Positions 42,438 to 52,312 of a DNA stretch of 64,000 nt are shown one piece after another. A program made the translations under genes and the position numbers. Numbering within the stretch: the first letter of the stretch is position 1; every line of letters starts with the position of its first letter. This stretch comes from Lewinellaceae bacterium. GTDB taxonomy: Bacteria; Bacteroidota; Bacteroidia; Chitinophagales; Saprospiraceae. The notes beneath the pieces are model-generated. The model saw only the letters and a list, made by a program, of their open reading frames with translations. It was not told the origin of the DNA and made no database searches. The DNA is taken from NCBI GenBank assembly GCA_020636435.1, contig JACJXX010000001.1, positions 3,861,001 to 3,925,000 on the forward strand, in the 5' to 3' direction.

Positions 42438-43632
42438 GACTTTCTGTTTTTTCCAACCGCTCCTGCACATACGCCACCGGAATGCGCTCCTGCTCCAGTC
42501 GCAGGCGGTTGGCATTGAGGTAATCGAATAAGGCCTGCTCCTCCTCCGTCAGGTGGGGCAGCGTGGTGGCGGTGCTTACGGGAACATCAGTGAGCACATA
42601 CTGCGGGAAGGCGTCAAGGGTGGCCCGGTCCATCAGGAAAGCTTGGGTGTGGGGAAAATAACCCCGCAATTGAGAAAGAATCTGCAAGCCGTGTGCGTCC
42701 AGGTCGCCCCAGTAGAGGAGTTCTACCTGTTTTATCCACTCTATGCCTTTGAGCCGCCCCAGGCCGAAACCGCTGCCGAATATGCCGGCTGTGCCCGGCA
42801 GTTGCGGCAAGGTAAGGAAGTTCATCAGGTTGGAAAAGTTGGTTTTGTTTTCGAGAATGATGACTCGTTGGAGGGGCAGGCGGAGTTGCGCGAAATCGTC
42901 GAGCGGAATCTGCAGGTCGCCCAGGCCGCTGAAGTATTGCCGGGACATGGCGGCGTCGAGCAGGCGCAGGCGCACCATGGGCTGCCGGTATTTGAGGCCG
43001 TAGCGCTGTTCGAACTGCCGGACACCCTGATAGGCCTCGTTGACCTGCTCCGGAGGCAACACGGCGTCGAGCAGAGAAGAAAGCACCTTGAGGTGGCTTT
43101 CTATAAATTTGGTGGGGATGGCCAGCGGCAGTTCCCGGATGTAGTACTGTCCCGGCTGGTGTTCGTCCAGGAAATAACGCACCACCCGAAGCAAGTCTGG
43201 CCATTGCCCGTGGCAAGCTTCAATTTCAAGCGGATTGTCCACACGCCAGCCTTGCAGTTCCGGTACTTGCTCGGCAATGAGCCGTGCATCCGCCAAAAAA
43301 CGATGGTGGGCCGCCTTACGCCGCAGCAAGTACAAGTAATCGTCCAGTGTATCGACGGTGATGGCGGCGATGAAGCGGTTGCGGCCGACGTTGCGGTAGT
43401 TGCGCTCCTCCCAGTGCAGGGTATAGCCGTTGCCGTTGCTGGATTTGCAGCCGGCCAGCAGGGTTTGCTGCTGCGCCCGGATGCGGTCGAAATCCTGGAG
43501 GCGCTCGTTGGCCTTCACTTTGCCGATGCGGCTCAGGGGTTTGGGGAAATACGGCTCGCCGGTCAGGCTGGACCGGAGCACTTCCGGCCACCAGCGTTCG
43601 GCCTGCTGTTGTATTTCCCCGGGGCTGATCAT
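42430..43632 (-). CDS. jetD: Wadjet nuclease subunit JetD
   Basis: 400 residues from the ATG at 43632, which overlaps jetC by four bases (ATGA). The N-terminal part is DUF3322, the C-terminal part DUF2220 with a Toprim-type nuclease: VIILENKTNF near 257 supplies the Glu, and LYWGDLDAHGLQI near 305 the DxD. In Wadjet, JetD cuts plasmid DNA that JetABC has extruded into a loop. Reading frame upstream of 43632 is a shadow of jetC. Confidence 0.92.
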   Translation of the reverse strand: MISPGEIQQQAERWWPEVLRSSLTGEPYFPKPLSRIGKVKANERLQDFDRIRAQQQTLLAGCKSSNGNGYTLHWEERNYRNVGRNRFIAAITVDTLDDYLYLLRRKAAHHRFLADARLIAEQVPELQGWRVDNPLEIEACHGQWPDLLRVVRYFLDEHQPGQYYIRELPLAIPTKFIESHLKVLSSLLDAVLPPEQVNEAYQGVRQFEQRYGLKYRQPMVRLRLLDAAMSRQYFSGLGDLQIPLDDFAQLRLPLQRVIILENKTNFSNLMNFLTLPQLPGTAGIFGSGFGLGRLKGIEWIKQVELLYWGDLDAHGLQILSQLRGYFPHTQAFLMDRATLDAFPQYVLTDVPVSTATTLPHLTEEEQALFDYLNANRLRLEQERIPVAYVQERLEKTESHD

Positions 43633-46600
43633 CCGTTGCCGGCATTTTGTTGAGCGAAGCGTTCGGCCTTTTCCTTCAGATACTCCGCCTTGCTGATGTT
43701 GCGCACGAGCGATTGCCGGCCGTCGGGGTTGGACACATAGTGCACCGCATTGATGTAATCCTCGATGATATTGATCTTCTGGAGGGGCGTGACGATGAGC
43801 AATTGCAGGTTGAGGCGCTCGAAGAGCTGCAGGCCGTAGCGGGTGCTCTCGTCGGAGCCCCGCCCAAAGGCTTCGTCGATGACGACAAAACGGAAGGAAC
43901 GGTCGCGAGCGCGCCCCCATTCCAGGCCGAACTGAAAGGCGATGGCGGAGGCCAGAATGGTATAGGCCAGCTTTTCCTTTTGCCCGCCCGACTTTCCGGA
44001 GGAGTCGCTGAAATACTCGTGCGGTTCGTCGGTTTCGCGCCAGCGTTCTTCCGCGCCGAAGGTGTGCCATTGGCGCACGTCGGTTACGCGCTTCGTCCAT
44101 CGGCTGTCCTCCTCGGAGTCGCCCCGGAAGCGGTCGAGCAGTTTTTTGACCTGATAGAATTTTTCTTCGGTGTAGATATTTTCGGTATCGCCGTACACAT
44201 CGCTGAGGCAGGCGCGCAGGTCTTGTTTGAAGGTAAGGATGTCTTCGCTGCGCACTTCTTCCTTGGCGATGCGGATGTAAGTGCCGGGATTGTAATCGAT
44301 TTCGCGCAGGTGCGAATTGATGCGGCCGATCTTATCCTCAATATCCTTCTCGTATTCCTCCAGCTTGGATTTGAAGGTGAGAATGCTGCGGATGGTGCCC
44401 TGCTTGAGCAAATCCCGGAAGCGCTCTTCGTGGCGGGGAATGTCGTCTTCCATCAGGCGGGCGTACAGGTTGCGGAATTCCGGGATGGAGCGGGGGTCGG
44501 CGTCCACCTCCAGCGCTTCCTCGGGGAAGCGGCCTTTGAATTCCTTCATTTGCAGGCTGATGCTGCGCTCCAGCTTGCTGGCCTGGTCATTGCATTGCTT
44601 TAATTCCCCCCGGCTGCCTCCGATCTTATCCCGGAGTTGGCGCTGTTCCAGTTCCAATGCTTGCGCGCCCCGGGTGCCTGCATCTGGTTGGAGGCGCTTG
44701 CGCAGCGTATCGGAAGGCTCAAGGCCGGGCAAGGGCACTTGCATGAAACGAACTTTCAGTTGTTCCATATCGGCAGGCAGGCCCGCTTTATCGCGGCTGA
44801 CGGCCGGCGGTTCTATGCCCAGTAATTCCAGCAGCTCGTAGATTTGCTGCGCATAACGCAGCAGGTCATTGCGCAGAGATCCGCGTTTTTCGCTCAGGCG
44901 GGCCTTTTGCTTTTCGGTTTCCTCGATGCTGCCTTCCAATGACTGGATGCGGGCCTGCAGCTCCCGCAATTCCTCGGAGCTGGTTTCCAGCCGCCGTTGT
45001 TCTTCCTGCAGCTCCTGTATGCGGAGGGCTACGGGGCGGAAGTGCAGGCTTTCGAATTCCGTAAATTGCAGCAGTTTGTTGAGGCCGTCGCGCCGGTCAT
45101 TGAGCCGGTTTTCGCGCTGCCGCAGGGCAACCCGTTCCCCTTCGGCTTCCGCCAGTTGCTTCGCTTCGGCTTCCAGGGCAGTTTCCAGCGCGGCTATTTT
45201 CTCCTTATTGCTCCAGCCCAGCACGTAGCGGCGGTGGTCGTTCACGTCGTAGCGGTCATCCTTGATGTGGCTGATGCGGCCCGACTTGCTCTGCCCGCTC
45301 CGGGTGAGGGCGCGGGCGGCGCGGCGGAATTCTTCCATATTCTCGCAGCAGGTATAATCGTATCGGGCACGCAGCTCGGCTTCCAGCCAGTCGTAAAACT
45401 CGGTGTCCCCCTTGATGCGCACTTTGTTCACCAGCGAATTGCCGGCAGGGTTATCCTGAGTAAGGCGGCGGTGTTCGAGGGTGCGCAGGTATACGAGCTT
45501 TCCGCCCAGGTTGTGGCGGTCGGCGTAATCGCTGACGGCGCGGTAGTGGCGGTCGGGCACGAGCAGGCTCAACCCGAGGCTGTGAAGTTGCCGTTCGATA
45601 GCGCCCTGCCAGTCTTTTTCTTCTTCGCGCACCTGCAGCAATTCTCCGGCGAAAGGAAGCTCTTCGGCGGGCAGTTGCAGCGCATCGAGGATACGGGCGC
45701 GGAGCTGCATGTTGTGCTGCGGAATCTGGGTCGGGCGTTTGCGCAGGGACTGTAGCTCGGTTTCCAGTTCTTCCACTTGCTCGCGATTTCGGGCGATGCG
45801 CACATGCAGGGGCTGCAACTGTTCCCGCAGGCGCTCCATCTCTTCATGCACCTCGTCGAGAGCGGTGTTCGCCCATTGCTGCTGTTGCAAAAACTGGCCG
45901 GCGGAATCCGGCAGGCTAATCTCCGGGGCTTTGCCGGCGGGATAGCTTTCCAGCAGGCGCTCGCAGCTTTCGCGATACCGCTCCGCCTGCTGTTGCCGTT
46001 GTTTTTTCTCGGCCCGGCGTTGTTCCAGCTCCATCCGTATGCTTTCCAGCCGTTGGTTGACGCTCAGGCCGGCGCGGGCGGCCTCCAGGCGCTGAAGGTC
46101 CTTTCGCTGTTGCCGGAGCCCGGCTGCCACGGCCATCTGTTCTTCTTCGTTCTGCTGCCAGCCGTGGTACAACTGTTCGAGTTCCCGTTGCAATGCCCGG
46201 ATTCGGTGGTGGGCAAAGTAGAGGGGGATTTCTTCCAATACTGCTTCCAGCGCTTCGATTTCTCCGCGAATGCCATCCAGTTGGCCCGCCTGCTCCACCA
46301 GCGGCTGCAGGAGTTCGCTCTGCTCGCGGGCGCGCTGCACCGCCTGGTGGGCCTGGGTGAGGTCGCCGTAGCGGCTTACCAGCTCGTCTATCTTGCTTTG
46401 AATGTCGGTTTGCCCCAGCATTTGCTCCCGTACGAAGTCCGTCAGGTTGCCAACCGATTTCATGGAGACGGTTTGGTAAAAAAGGTCGAGGGCTTCGGGC
46501 TGCCGGATGCCGAAGGACTGCCGAAAGCGGTTGGAATAATCGGTAAAAGTGTCGAACACGTCCGTGTGCGGGCGCTGGCGCAGGCTTTTCTTCAGGCGTT

Positions 46601-47111
46601 TGATCTGGTTGCCGAAGTTGCTGAAGTCGTCTACGATGCTCATTTCATCATGGGCCAGCACATAGAACTTCCGCACGCTGTCGTTTTGCAGCCAGAATAC
46701 CTGCGCCAGCGAGACGGACTGCCCGTAGCCTTCATTGGAAAAAACGGCCAGCAGCACCGTGAAGTGTTCTTTGCCGGAGCGCAGGTACACGTCCCGGGCT
46801 TTGCTCGACTGCGTAACCTTTTCGTTTTTGTAAGCGCCACGGATGTAACTCAGCAGGCTGCGTTCGCGGGTTTCCGCCCCGGCGGCTTTGTTGTAGGTGA
46901 TCTTCTGGTGAGGCACCAGCAGGGTGGTGATGGCGTCGACGAGGGTGGACTTGCCGGAGCCGATATCGCCGGTCAGCAGGGCGTTGTCTCCATTGGGGTA
47001 GATGGCCCAGACGTGCTCATCGAAGGTGCCCCAGTTGAGCACTTCCAGTTGATGCAGGCGGTAGCCGGCGCGTTTGTTGTCGATATTGGTATCCAGTTCG
47101 AGTATCATCAT
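43629..47111 (-). CDS. jetC: Wadjet SMC-like ATPase JetC
   Basis: 1160 residues, MukB/SbcC-like. P-loop GDIGSGKST (48-56), a long coiled coil with central hinge (about 270-900), ABC signature SSGKSGGQKEKL (about 1040) and Walker B FVVIDEAFGRGSDES (about 1073). It is the motor that extrudes loops in small circular DNA. The stop of jetB is directly followed by its ATG with no gap. A second ATG follows directly after the first. Confidence 0.94.
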   Translation of the reverse strand: MMILELDTNIDNKRAGYRLHQLEVLNWGTFDEHVWAIYPNGDNALLTGDIGSGKSTLVDAITTLLVPHQKITYNKAAGAETRERSLLSYIRGAYKNEKVTQSSKARDVYLRSGKEHFTVLLAVFSNEGYGQSVSLAQVFWLQNDSVRKFYVLAHDEMSIVDDFSNFGNQIKRLKKSLRQRPHTDVFDTFTDYSNRFRQSFGIRQPEALDLFYQTVSMKSVGNLTDFVREQMLGQTDIQSKIDELVSRYGDLTQAHQAVQRAREQSELLQPLVEQAGQLDGIRGEIEALEAVLEEIPLYFAHHRIRALQRELEQLYHGWQQNEEEQMAVAAGLRQQRKDLQRLEAARAGLSVNQRLESIRMELEQRRAEKKQRQQQAERYRESCERLLESYPAGKAPEISLPDSAGQFLQQQQWANTALDEVHEEMERLREQLQPLHVRIARNREQVEELETELQSLRKRPTQIPQHNMQLRARILDALQLPAEELPFAGELLQVREEEKDWQGAIERQLHSLGLSLLVPDRHYRAVSDYADRHNLGGKLVYLRTLEHRRLTQDNPAGNSLVNKVRIKGDTEFYDWLEAELRARYDYTCCENMEEFRRAARALTRSGQSKSGRISHIKDDRYDVNDHRRYVLGWSNKEKIAALETALEAEAKQLAEAEGERVALRQRENRLNDRRDGLNKLLQFTEFESLHFRPVALRIQELQEEQRRLETSSEELRELQARIQSLEGSIEETEKQKARLSEKRGSLRNDLLRYAQQIYELLELLGIEPPAVSRDKAGLPADMEQLKVRFMQVPLPGLEPSDTLRKRLQPDAGTRGAQALELEQRQLRDKIGGSRGELKQCNDQASKLERSISLQMKEFKGRFPEEALEVDADPRSIPEFRNLYARLMEDDIPRHEERFRDLLKQGTIRSILTFKSKLEEYEKDIEDKIGRINSHLREIDYNPGTYIRIAKEEVRSEDILTFKQDLRACLSDVYGDTENIYTEEKFYQVKKLLDRFRGDSEEDSRWTKRVTDVRQWHTFGAEERWRETDEPHEYFSDSSGKSGGQKEKLAYTILASAIAFQFGLEWGRARDRSFRFVVIDEAFGRGSDESTRYGLQLFERLNLQLLIVTPLQKINIIEDYINAVHYVSNPDGRQSLVRNISKAEYLKEKAERFAQQNAGNG

Positions 47112-47699
47112 TTATTGTTCTGAACGCGCTTCTGCGTAGGCTTTCAATTGTTCCAGGATCTCGTTCAGTTTTTCTATAGGCACATAAGCTTTGAGGATGC
47201 GGTTGACTTCGTATCGGCCTTTTTCCGCTTTGAGCGGCTGCAGGAAACCGTACGCAATGATCTTTTTGATGTGCAGCAGCAACTGGTCTTCCCGCTTGCG
47301 CTCGTTGGTGTCCAGCTCGTCCCAGTAGATACGCATCATTTCGATGATATCATTGTGGCTGAGCACCAGGCGGGTTTCGCTGCCCTCGGCCTCGAATTCG
47401 AGCAGGCGCTTGCGCAGCAACACGATGAGCAACGTGATGGGGTAGGACAAGCGGCGGCGGCTCATCAGGCGGGGAAAATCTCCTTCCTCTTCCTGCTCGC
47501 GGGTGCGCTGCCGCAGGTAGGCGTAGCCTTCCCCTTCCTCCACGAGCAGCTCCAGGCCGAGCACGGCGAAGTAGTCCTGCAGGCGGCTGCGATAGCGGAG
47601 CAGCAGGTTCCAGGCCTCCTCCTGATGCCGGTAGAGGATGCCCCTCAGCAGATAAACAGCGGGGGCGCCAAATTCTTCCTGTGCCAGGTTTGCATTCAT
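47112..47699 (-). CDS. jetB: Wadjet subunit JetB (DUF4194)
   Basis: 195 residues of the DUF4194 family, a kleisin-associated winged-helix (MukE-like) protein. PAVYLLRGILYRHQEE at the start and LLIVLLRKRLLEFEAEG in the middle are typical. Its ATG overlaps the jetA stop by ATGA. With JetA it bridges the JetC heads. Confidence 0.9.
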   Translation of the reverse strand: MNANLAQEEFGAPAVYLLRGILYRHQEEAWNLLLRYRSRLQDYFAVLGLELLVEEGEGYAYLRQRTREQEEEGDFPRLMSRRRLSYPITLLIVLLRKRLLEFEAEGSETRLVLSHNDIIEMMRIYWDELDTNERKREDQLLLHIKKIIAYGFLQPLKAEKGRYEVNRILKAYVPIEKLNEILEQLKAYAEARSEQ

Positions 47700-49144
47700 G
47701 CCAGAAAAAGGGTTTGGGGCAGGTCGATGCGAAAATCGCGCCCGTCTTTGTGATATACGATGGTTTCGGTTTGCTCTTCGTTGATGATGGCTTTTTGCTG
47801 CCGCTCCAGGGTGGTGGCGATGCCAAAGTAAGCGACCAGCTCGGTGAGCCCTTTCTCCAGCGGCATCTCTTCCGTTACCTGCCGCAGGCTGATCTGATCG
47901 CGGCCGCGCAGCAGCGCTTTGATGCGCCCTCGGAGCTCGGCCGGGTCGATGTAGAGTTGCTCGTACAAGCCGTCGGCGGTGACGGCCCCGGCATCGCCCT
48001 CAGCCAGGTTTTCGGAATCCAGTTGGAGGACTTCCGGAGGCTCAAACAGGCCGCGGTCCATGAGCAGGTGCACGGCGGGTTTTCCCTCGATATCGGTAAA
48101 GTAACGCGGAGCCGGCGGGTCATTTTTAACTTTCAGCGCCAGTTGTTCGATCTCCTCGATCACCTGGCTGGCGCGGCGGTTTTCCAGGAAAGCCCGGGAG
48201 GCCAGGAAGCGCCGCAGTTGCTCCACCAGCCGGTCGGTGGTTTTGTTGACCCGGTCGCCGGCTTCCACCAGCGACATTTTCAGGCGGGGAAGCACGGACC
48301 GGCTGCGGAAGCCCGAGAGTTCGGGCTGTTCGAAAATCTGCCGGGCCAGTTTGTCCAGCTCGTCCTGCCGGTTCTGGTCCATGAGGAAGGCCCAGAAAGC
48401 GTTGAAGGTTTTGCCCTGGTCGGTTTCCATGATGGCGTCCTGAGCGGAAAAAATCTCATCGAGCACTTCTCCGCGGCTGCCCTGCTTGTTGATCTGTTCC
48501 TCCCGCGCCCGGGCGTTGAGCTGGCGGAAGTTGTCCTCGATCTGCCGGAAGTCGGACAGCAGCTTGCTGGCCGTTTCTTCGATCAGGGAAAAACGCTCGC
48601 GGATGCGGGTGGGGTCGAGGCGGCTGAGTTCGTCGTTGTCAATGGCCAGGATTTCCTGGTCGATCTCTTCGCGTTGGCGCAACAGTTGCTCCAGGCGGGC
48701 TTCTTTGTCCTGCGTGCTGCCCAGTACAAGTGCGCGCAGCAACTGGAAGACCTGGAGGAGGCGCGATTCCGCCCCGACGAATTCGCCTTTGTCCAGATCC
48801 GTGATCCAGAGCAGGGCGCGTTCGGCGGCAGGCGTTAGTTCGAAGGTGGCTTCCTCCTCGTTGTTTTCGTAGAACTGCCGGAGGAAGCCCTCCTGGGTCC
48901 ATTCCTCCAGGTAGGCGCGGGGCTCGCGGGGGTAAAGCGCTTCTTCCTCGTTCGCGCTGAATAAAAAATCGGACAACAGGGTGGAGAGCTCCCGGCTGCC
49001 GTAGGCCTGCCGGTGCGCCTCCTTGAAGGCCGACCAAAGGAAGGCGATGATGAGCGGCGCGTGGTTTTTGCGCAGCAGCTTCACCGCCTTGTGATGGCCG
49101 AGCACATAATCTACGTCCTCTATGCGGGAGAAGTTGATGGTCAT
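47696..49144 (-). CDS. jetA: Wadjet kleisin-like subunit JetA (DUF3375)
   Basis: 482 residues of the DUF3375 family, the MukF-like kleisin of Wadjet. The N-terminus has LLRKNHAPLIIAFLWSAFKE, and two winged-helix parts enclose a long charged helix (about 190-330). It is first in the operon jetA-B-C-D-SEC-C, all on the minus strand with overlaps or zero gaps. The promoter must lie in 49145-49245, which is AT-rich. Confidence 0.92.
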   Translation of the reverse strand: MTINFSRIEDVDYVLGHHKAVKLLRKNHAPLIIAFLWSAFKEAHRQAYGSRELSTLLSDFLFSANEEEALYPREPRAYLEEWTQEGFLRQFYENNEEEATFELTPAAERALLWITDLDKGEFVGAESRLLQVFQLLRALVLGSTQDKEARLEQLLRQREEIDQEILAIDNDELSRLDPTRIRERFSLIEETASKLLSDFRQIEDNFRQLNARAREEQINKQGSRGEVLDEIFSAQDAIMETDQGKTFNAFWAFLMDQNRQDELDKLARQIFEQPELSGFRSRSVLPRLKMSLVEAGDRVNKTTDRLVEQLRRFLASRAFLENRRASQVIEEIEQLALKVKNDPPAPRYFTDIEGKPAVHLLMDRGLFEPPEVLQLDSENLAEGDAGAVTADGLYEQLYIDPAELRGRIKALLRGRDQISLRQVTEEMPLEKGLTELVAYFGIATTLERQQKAIINEEQTETIVYHKDGRDFRIDLPQTLFLA

Positions 49145-49245
49145 GTTGAGGATCAGGTTGCTTCAGTAGGAAAAAGTACTAATTTTTTTCCTTCCCCAAC
49201 AATAGTTTAGGCGTAGATTTTAAAACAATTTTTCGGAATACCCCC

Positions 49246-49944
49246 TTAAAACTTCACTCCCACACTCAGCTGCAGATAACTCGCGTTCAGCTCTGTAGTG
49301 CCAATCGTATTTTCCTGAAAGCGGTATCCGATGGAAGCCACAAACGCCAGGCCGGGGTTAACCGAGCGCTGTATGCCCCCGCCGATGCCCGCCATCAGGC
49401 CCCCGTCGATATTTTTCTCCAGCACGCCCAGGCCGTAGCCCAGGTTGCCGTAAAAGAAGGGCGCCCACTCGGTCAGCGACGGATAGACGCGGACGTCCGC
49501 GTAGAGCGGGATCAGCTCATAGTCGCCGTATCCCTCGACGCCGACGCCCAGGCCCAGGCTGATGTTTCGGTTGACGTGAAAGCCGTTGACGGTATGTATG
49601 GCAAAATAATCCTCATTATTATTCGCATCGCCAACGGAGCCAATGCCGAAGCCATAGCCCAGTGTAGTGATGTTGGTAAATCCTTCGCCGTCCTGCACAA
49701 ACACTTTGTTTTTGAGGTTGTCGTGCGAAATTTCCTCCCGCGCCACCCGGCTCACTTCCGCGGCGGAGAAGGTGTAAACGTCGCTTTCGGTGGTCATGAT
49801 CTGCACTCCGTCAGCGTCGAGGGGCTTGATGATGGAGCCTTTGATAACGCGGCCGTCTTTGAGGTAAACGACGTCCATTTTATCTTGGCCAAAAGCGGTG
49901 ATGGCAGTGATGGCCATAAAAAAGAAAAGCAGCATTGTTCTCAT
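49246..49944 (-). CDS. Outer-membrane beta-barrel protein
   Basis: 232 residues with signal peptide (MRTMLLFFFMAITAITAFGQ). A short N-terminal domain (VVYLKDGRVIKGSIIKPL, common in Bacteroidota secreted proteins) precedes an eight-stranded barrel-like pattern of alternating aromatic and Gly residues, ending in ...LSVGVKF with a terminal Phe. It overlaps the upstream lipoprotein gene by ATGA, so it is cotranslated. Confidence 0.78.
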   Translation of the reverse strand: MRTMLLFFFMAITAITAFGQDKMDVVYLKDGRVIKGSIIKPLDADGVQIMTTESDVYTFSAAEVSRVAREEISHDNLKNKVFVQDGEGFTNITTLGYGFGIGSVGDANNNEDYFAIHTVNGFHVNRNISLGLGVGVEGYGDYELIPLYADVRVYPSLTEWAPFFYGNLGYGLGVLEKNIDGGLMAGIGGGIQRSVNPGLAFVASIGYRFQENTIGTTELNASYLQLSVGVKF

Positions 49945-51494
49945 GGCTGAATAGTTTTTTCGGTTGGTTGAATCACCCGAGCGCCGGGTGTGATTAAATT
50001 GCGGACGACGAGGCCGCCCTGTCCGTACAGGGTCAAGGTATGCTCCTCCGCCCGCTGGTTGTACTGGTTATAAAAAGTAACTTTTATTTCGTTGAGGCCC
50101 TTTTTCAGAGGGATGCGCTGGTAGAAAATCTCGGCCGGCAGCGACTGCCAGGATCGGATGTCGGCCCGCTCGGTGATGGCGTTGATGATGTCCATGGCGC
50201 CGCCCAGGATTTGGCCGGCGGTGTCGGAATATTGATCTTCCTTCTTCTTTTCTTTATCTTCTTTCTTATCTTCTTCCTTTTTCTTTTCCTCCCCTTCCTT
50301 TTGTTCCTCTTTTTCGTCCTCCTTGCTGTCCTTCTTTTTGGTTTCGATCGACCGCAGGGAGGCTTCCAGGGCTTCTTTGGCGGCGAGGCGGAGCAGGGCG
50401 ATGGCCAGTTCGCGGTGGAAACGGTCGCGCAGCGACTGCTCCGCTACCTGGTTGAGGTTTTCGATCATTTCCATCTGCCGGGTGCCGCCGAAGTAGGTAG
50501 CTTTCGCCGACCGGAGCGGGAAGTCGCGGTTGCGGAATGCCGGCAGCGCTATGCTGATGTTGTTGATCCCTGTGAAGCCGTTGTATTGGTTGTAGTCCTG
50601 AGGGCTTATGTCGTATTCCAGCCCCATCCGGTTATTGACAAACCTCAGCTCGGAACTGCTGCTGTTGCGCAGGATGTTGAAGCCGAGCATGTTTTCTTCT
50701 TTGATGGGGCCCTGCCCGTTTTCCCAGAACAAGGCCAGGGCGCCGCCCGGGCCGTCCTCGTTTTCGCAACTGGGATTCAGCAGCCGGGAGTAGTACGATT
50801 CTTCATTGGCAAAACCGATTTGCCTGGCCAGCCGGACGAGGTCGCATTTCAGTTGCTCGGGCATGTTTACGCCCATATAGGGCCTGACTTTTCCCTCTTC
50901 AATGAAGAGTTCCGCCGCGTTGCGGTAAGCGATAAAGGCATCGTTCCACTCGCCGTTCATCTCGTAGCTCAGGCCCATGGTGATGTGACCGAGCACATCG
51001 TCATGGTATTTGAGCGGCTTGTCGGGCACTGCATCGTTGAGTTCCTGGAGGCGGATGTTGGTGCGGCGGGCCTCTACCCGGGCGGCCGATACGTCGTTGA
51101 GCTGCAGGTAGTTCAGGCTCTTGAGGTAGTGCACGGCAATGTTCTCGAAGTATTCGGTGCGGTAGGGCAACACCCGGGGGTTGCTGACCATGGCGAGGCC
51201 TTGCGCGCCCAGGGAGGCCCGGCGGTCTTCGATCAGGTAGTCGGCCTTATTGAGGTATTCGTTGCTCTTTTCCAGTTGCCCCTGCATGCGGGCCAGCGCG
51301 CCCAGTTCGAGGTAATACAATACCTTATTGCGATCTTTTTGGTAGAAGTTTTTCTTCTCGATAATACGGGCGGCGCCTTCGAGGTCGGATTGCTCCAGTT
51401 TTTCGTTGTACAGGAGCCGGTATTGCTCGAAAGAAGCGCAGGAAGAAACCATCCATACCAGGGCCAGGCAGCACAGGATTTCAGTGTATTTCAT
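49941..51494 (-). CDS. COG3014-like TPR lipoprotein
   Basis: 517 residues. A lipobox (VSSC, Cys19) marks it as a lipoprotein. The helical TPR-like region (about 20-300) includes LLYNEKLEQSDLEGAARI; a Lys/Glu-rich low-complexity stretch (about 397-430) precedes the C-terminal part. COG3014-like proteins are often encoded next to LpoB, as here, and are thought to act in the cell envelope. Confidence 0.8.
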   Translation of the reverse strand: MKYTEILCCLALVWMVSSCASFEQYRLLYNEKLEQSDLEGAARIIEKKNFYQKDRNKVLYYLELGALARMQGQLEKSNEYLNKADYLIEDRRASLGAQGLAMVSNPRVLPYRTEYFENIAVHYLKSLNYLQLNDVSAARVEARRTNIRLQELNDAVPDKPLKYHDDVLGHITMGLSYEMNGEWNDAFIAYRNAAELFIEEGKVRPYMGVNMPEQLKCDLVRLARQIGFANEESYYSRLLNPSCENEDGPGGALALFWENGQGPIKEENMLGFNILRNSSSSELRFVNNRMGLEYDISPQDYNQYNGFTGINNISIALPAFRNRDFPLRSAKATYFGGTRQMEMIENLNQVAEQSLRDRFHRELAIALLRLAAKEALEASLRSIETKKKDSKEDEKEEQKEGEEKKKEEDKKEDKEKKKEDQYSDTAGQILGGAMDIINAITERADIRSWQSLPAEIFYQRIPLKKGLNEIKVTFYNQYNQRAEEHTLTLYGQGGLVVRNLITPGARVIQPTEKTIQP

Positions 51495-51627
51495 AGGCGT
51501 GTGGGGCTTAGGGCGAAAAAAAGGGGGTGTTCAAAGTTTTGGGGTTAAGGTTCAAAGTCGCGCCGGAAACCAGGGTTGCATTGAACTTCGGACACATAAC
51601 TTTGAACACTCCCAAAAAAAAGATTGG

Positions 51628-52206
51628 TTAGTTCTTCACGAACTTCTTGATCTTTTTGTCGCCGATCCAAACCACTTCATTGGTCTCCATATCCGTGAGT
51701 ATCATGTCGATCTGGTAGTAGATGACCTTCTTCTTTTTGTAGGCATCCATGATGGAATTGATGGAGCCCTGCAGCATGTAGTCGGCCCCAACTTCCAGGC
51801 CCCACTGTTTCATAGTCGACTGAGAGGAGTTGGTTTGCTGGTCGGCCCGTTCGCGGCGGATTTGCTCGCGTTTTTCGCCGCCCTGCACCAGGCGCACGCG
51901 CCCGCTTTGGATGAAGGCTTTTTCCAGTTCTTTGGTAAAGACCTCCGCTTCGATGTGTTCGTGGGATTTGTTTTCCACCATGCCGACGATGACCACGGGC
52001 TCAGAGCCGGTTTTGCTCACATGGCGCTCCAGCCAGGGCCGGCCCATGATCTCGGTGACGAGTTCGGCGGCGGTGAGGCGGGCGTCGGTATCGTTCCAGC
52101 GGCCGCTCAGGTCGATGGTAGTGTCGGTTTCGATGCGTTGTACCTGGCGGCTGCAGGAAGCGCTCAGAATAAAAGCGAATAAAAGGAAAGGAATGAGGGT
52201 TTTCAT
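51628..52206 (-). CDS. LpoB-like penicillin-binding protein activator
   Basis: 192 residues with a lipobox (LSASC, Cys18). The rest follows the LpoB fold: LVTEIMGRPWLE, VVIVGMVENKSHEHIEAEVF, ADYMLQGSI and YYQIDMILTDMETNEVVWIG. LpoB stimulates a class A penicillin-binding protein from the outer membrane in enterobacteria; the same role here is inferred. It begins the operon LpoB-COG3014-barrel protein. Confidence 0.85.
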   Translation of the reverse strand: MKTLIPFLLFAFILSASCSRQVQRIETDTTIDLSGRWNDTDARLTAAELVTEIMGRPWLERHVSKTGSEPVVIVGMVENKSHEHIEAEVFTKELEKAFIQSGRVRLVQGGEKREQIRRERADQQTNSSQSTMKQWGLEVGADYMLQGSINSIMDAYKKKKVIYYQIDMILTDMETNEVVWIGDKKIKKFVKN

Positions 52207-52254
52207 GTAGATTGATTTTGGTCTGATTTCGTTTTGTAAGTTGAACCCATTAGA

Positions 52255-52300
52255 GGCTTGACAAGTTTACAAATGTCATCTTAAAAAAACTTGTCAAGCC
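52255..52300. repeat. 14-bp inverted repeat
   Basis: GGCTTGACAAGTTT (52255-52268) is repeated inverted at 52287-52300. It lies between the small secreted gene and lpoB and could act as terminator on either strand, though T-runs are poor. The same 14 bases occur once more at 54704-54717, over the end of the SNF2 gene. Confidence 0.55.
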
Positions 52301-52312
52301 CTTACCGGGCCA

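Noticed and set aside
43647..47123. Several long plus-strand frames opposite jetC
   Set aside because: They are antisense to a gene with complete ABC motifs, and their own translations are Leu/Val/Gln/Gly-rich without domains.
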